Below are positions 5,735-6,000 of a stretch of 6,000 nucleotides of DNA, piece by piece (within the stretch, counting starts at the first letter, position 1; the number at the start of each line of letters is the position of its first letter). Position numbers and translations under genes: made by a program. The notes under the pieces were generated by a model. That model ran no database searches. It worked only from the letters and a program-made list of their open reading frames with translations, and was not told where the DNA came from. The stretch comes from an uncultured Prevotella sp. (GTDB lineage Bacteria > Bacteroidota > Bacteroidia > Bacteroidales > Bacteroidaceae), in assembly GCA_945788545.1 (NCBI GenBank), contig CALZMK010000108.1:1-6000 (forward strand), given 5' to 3'.

Positions 5735-6000
5735 TTACATTCTTCTTGATCCTCCATGCGAGATATTCCCGCTTCGCGAACTTCCACCATTTCGAGATCC
5801 ACCATTGCGCTGACAACCATTGCCTATTGAGCTGCTGCGGCTTGGGACGGAGCTGCCGCGATTAACAGTTACCCTTGTAGAGCTGCCGCGGTCGAGGCGG
5901 GGGGATTGGCGGTTGACGCGGTCATTGCGGTTGACGCGGTCATTGCGGATATCGCGGTTATTGCGGAAATCGCGGTTATTGCGGATATCGCGGTTATTGC
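5735..6000 (-). CDS. C-terminal part of an Arg/Asn/Gly/Ser-rich repeat protein (partial)
   Basis: The minus strand is open from the window edge to a TAA at 5737-5735, giving 87 residues with no start in view. Reading from the edge there are five hexapeptides: NNRDIR, NNRDFR, NNRDIR, NDRVNR, NDRVNR. A tail of RGSS, RNGGSR and similar units follows, ending SRRM. The segment is strongly basic, low in hydrophobic residues and probably disordered. Bacteroidota surface or envelope proteins often end in such Arg/Asn/Ser-rich tails, but I do not recognise this one and assign no function. The frame is preferred because it stays open past the repeat into the non-repetitive Gly/Ser/Arg tail and ends cleanly 8 bp from the convergent gene. 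An opposite-strand reading (AVDAVI-type) is open only from about 5831 and has no ATG in view. Confidence 0.65.
   Translation of the reverse strand, partial: NNRDIRNNRDFRNNRDIRNDRVNRNDRVNRQSPRLDRGSSTRVTVNRGSSVPSRSSSIGNGCQRNGGSRNGGSSRSGNISHGGSRRM
5909..5998. repeat. Five 18-bp tandem repeats within coding sequence
   Basis: Read on the + strand in steps of 18 bp from 5909, each unit has the form GCG-xxx-xxx-GCG-GTy-ATT. The first two units are identical, and the third and fifth are identical to each other, differing from the fourth at one codon (GAT/GAA). GCG recurs every 9 bp. The tract continues to the window edge and encodes the hexapeptides of the minus-strand protein. Confidence 0.9.

Noticed and set aside
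5831..6000. Open + strand frame reading AVDAVI/ADIAVI repeats
   Set aside because: It is the exact complement register of the minus-strand repeat, has no ATG in view, and begins just after an in-frame stop. Low-complexity repeats commonly leave both strands open.
5909..6000. Possible CRISPR-like array
   Set aside because: The units are 18 bp, contiguous and without spacers, and they keep a reading frame, so they are coding tandem repeats.

Overview
The window looks like an ordinary chromosomal housekeeping segment from a member of the Bacteroidota, most likely Prevotella/Segatella-like. The evidence is the repeated TAnnTTTG promoter element with a TTG-type -33 box exactly 19 bp upstream, AT-rich leaders without Shine-Dalgarno sequences before most genes, a zinc-free (type B) ribosomal protein L31, and protein sequences of Bacteroidota flavour. 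The genus is inferred and was not tested by a search. I see no mobile element, RNA gene, CRISPR array or clear accessory island.

Layout. Bases 1-107 hold a strong GNRA-loop hairpin terminator (57-90) and no recognisable gene. A small cap-less HAD-family protein follows on the + strand (156-608). It converges on a minus-strand redox unit across a shared bidirectional terminator (638-672). That unit reads gpx (2295 to 1735), then trxB (1626 to 682), from a good promoter at 2324-2355. Next upstream on the minus strand is rpmE2 (L31 type B, 2727 to 2473), with its own -7 element and a clear intrinsic terminator. Upstream again is a three-gene minus-strand operon with overlapping reading frames: a DUF308/HdeD-like membrane protein (5129 to 4518), uridine kinase udk (4521 to 3904) and a secreted endonuclease/exonuclease/phosphatase-family protein (3914 to 2877). 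A histidine phosphatase gene (5220-5726, +) diverges from this operon through interleaved promoters. It then converges, with only 8 bp between stop codons, on the C-terminal end of a repetitive Arg/Asn/Gly/Ser-rich protein on the minus strand that runs off the window (5735 to beyond 6000).

How the genes fit together. Gpx carries Cys36 and Cys82, the pair used by thioredoxin-dependent glutathione peroxidase homologues, and trxB next to it encodes the reductase that recharges thioredoxin. The two form a plausible peroxide-detoxification unit. The DUF308-udk-EEP operon has no obvious shared pathway, although udk (pyrimidine salvage) and an exported nuclease/phosphodiesterase-type enzyme could both serve nucleotide scavenging.

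The observations most worth a second look are the symmetrical interleaved promoters at 5153-5200, the 24-bp palindrome with mutually exclusive outer pairings between gpx and trxB, the inverted repeat over the gpx -7 box, the degenerate motif IV of the small HAD protein, and the 18-bp repeat tract encoding Arg/Asn-rich hexapeptides. I did not find a convincing undescribed system.
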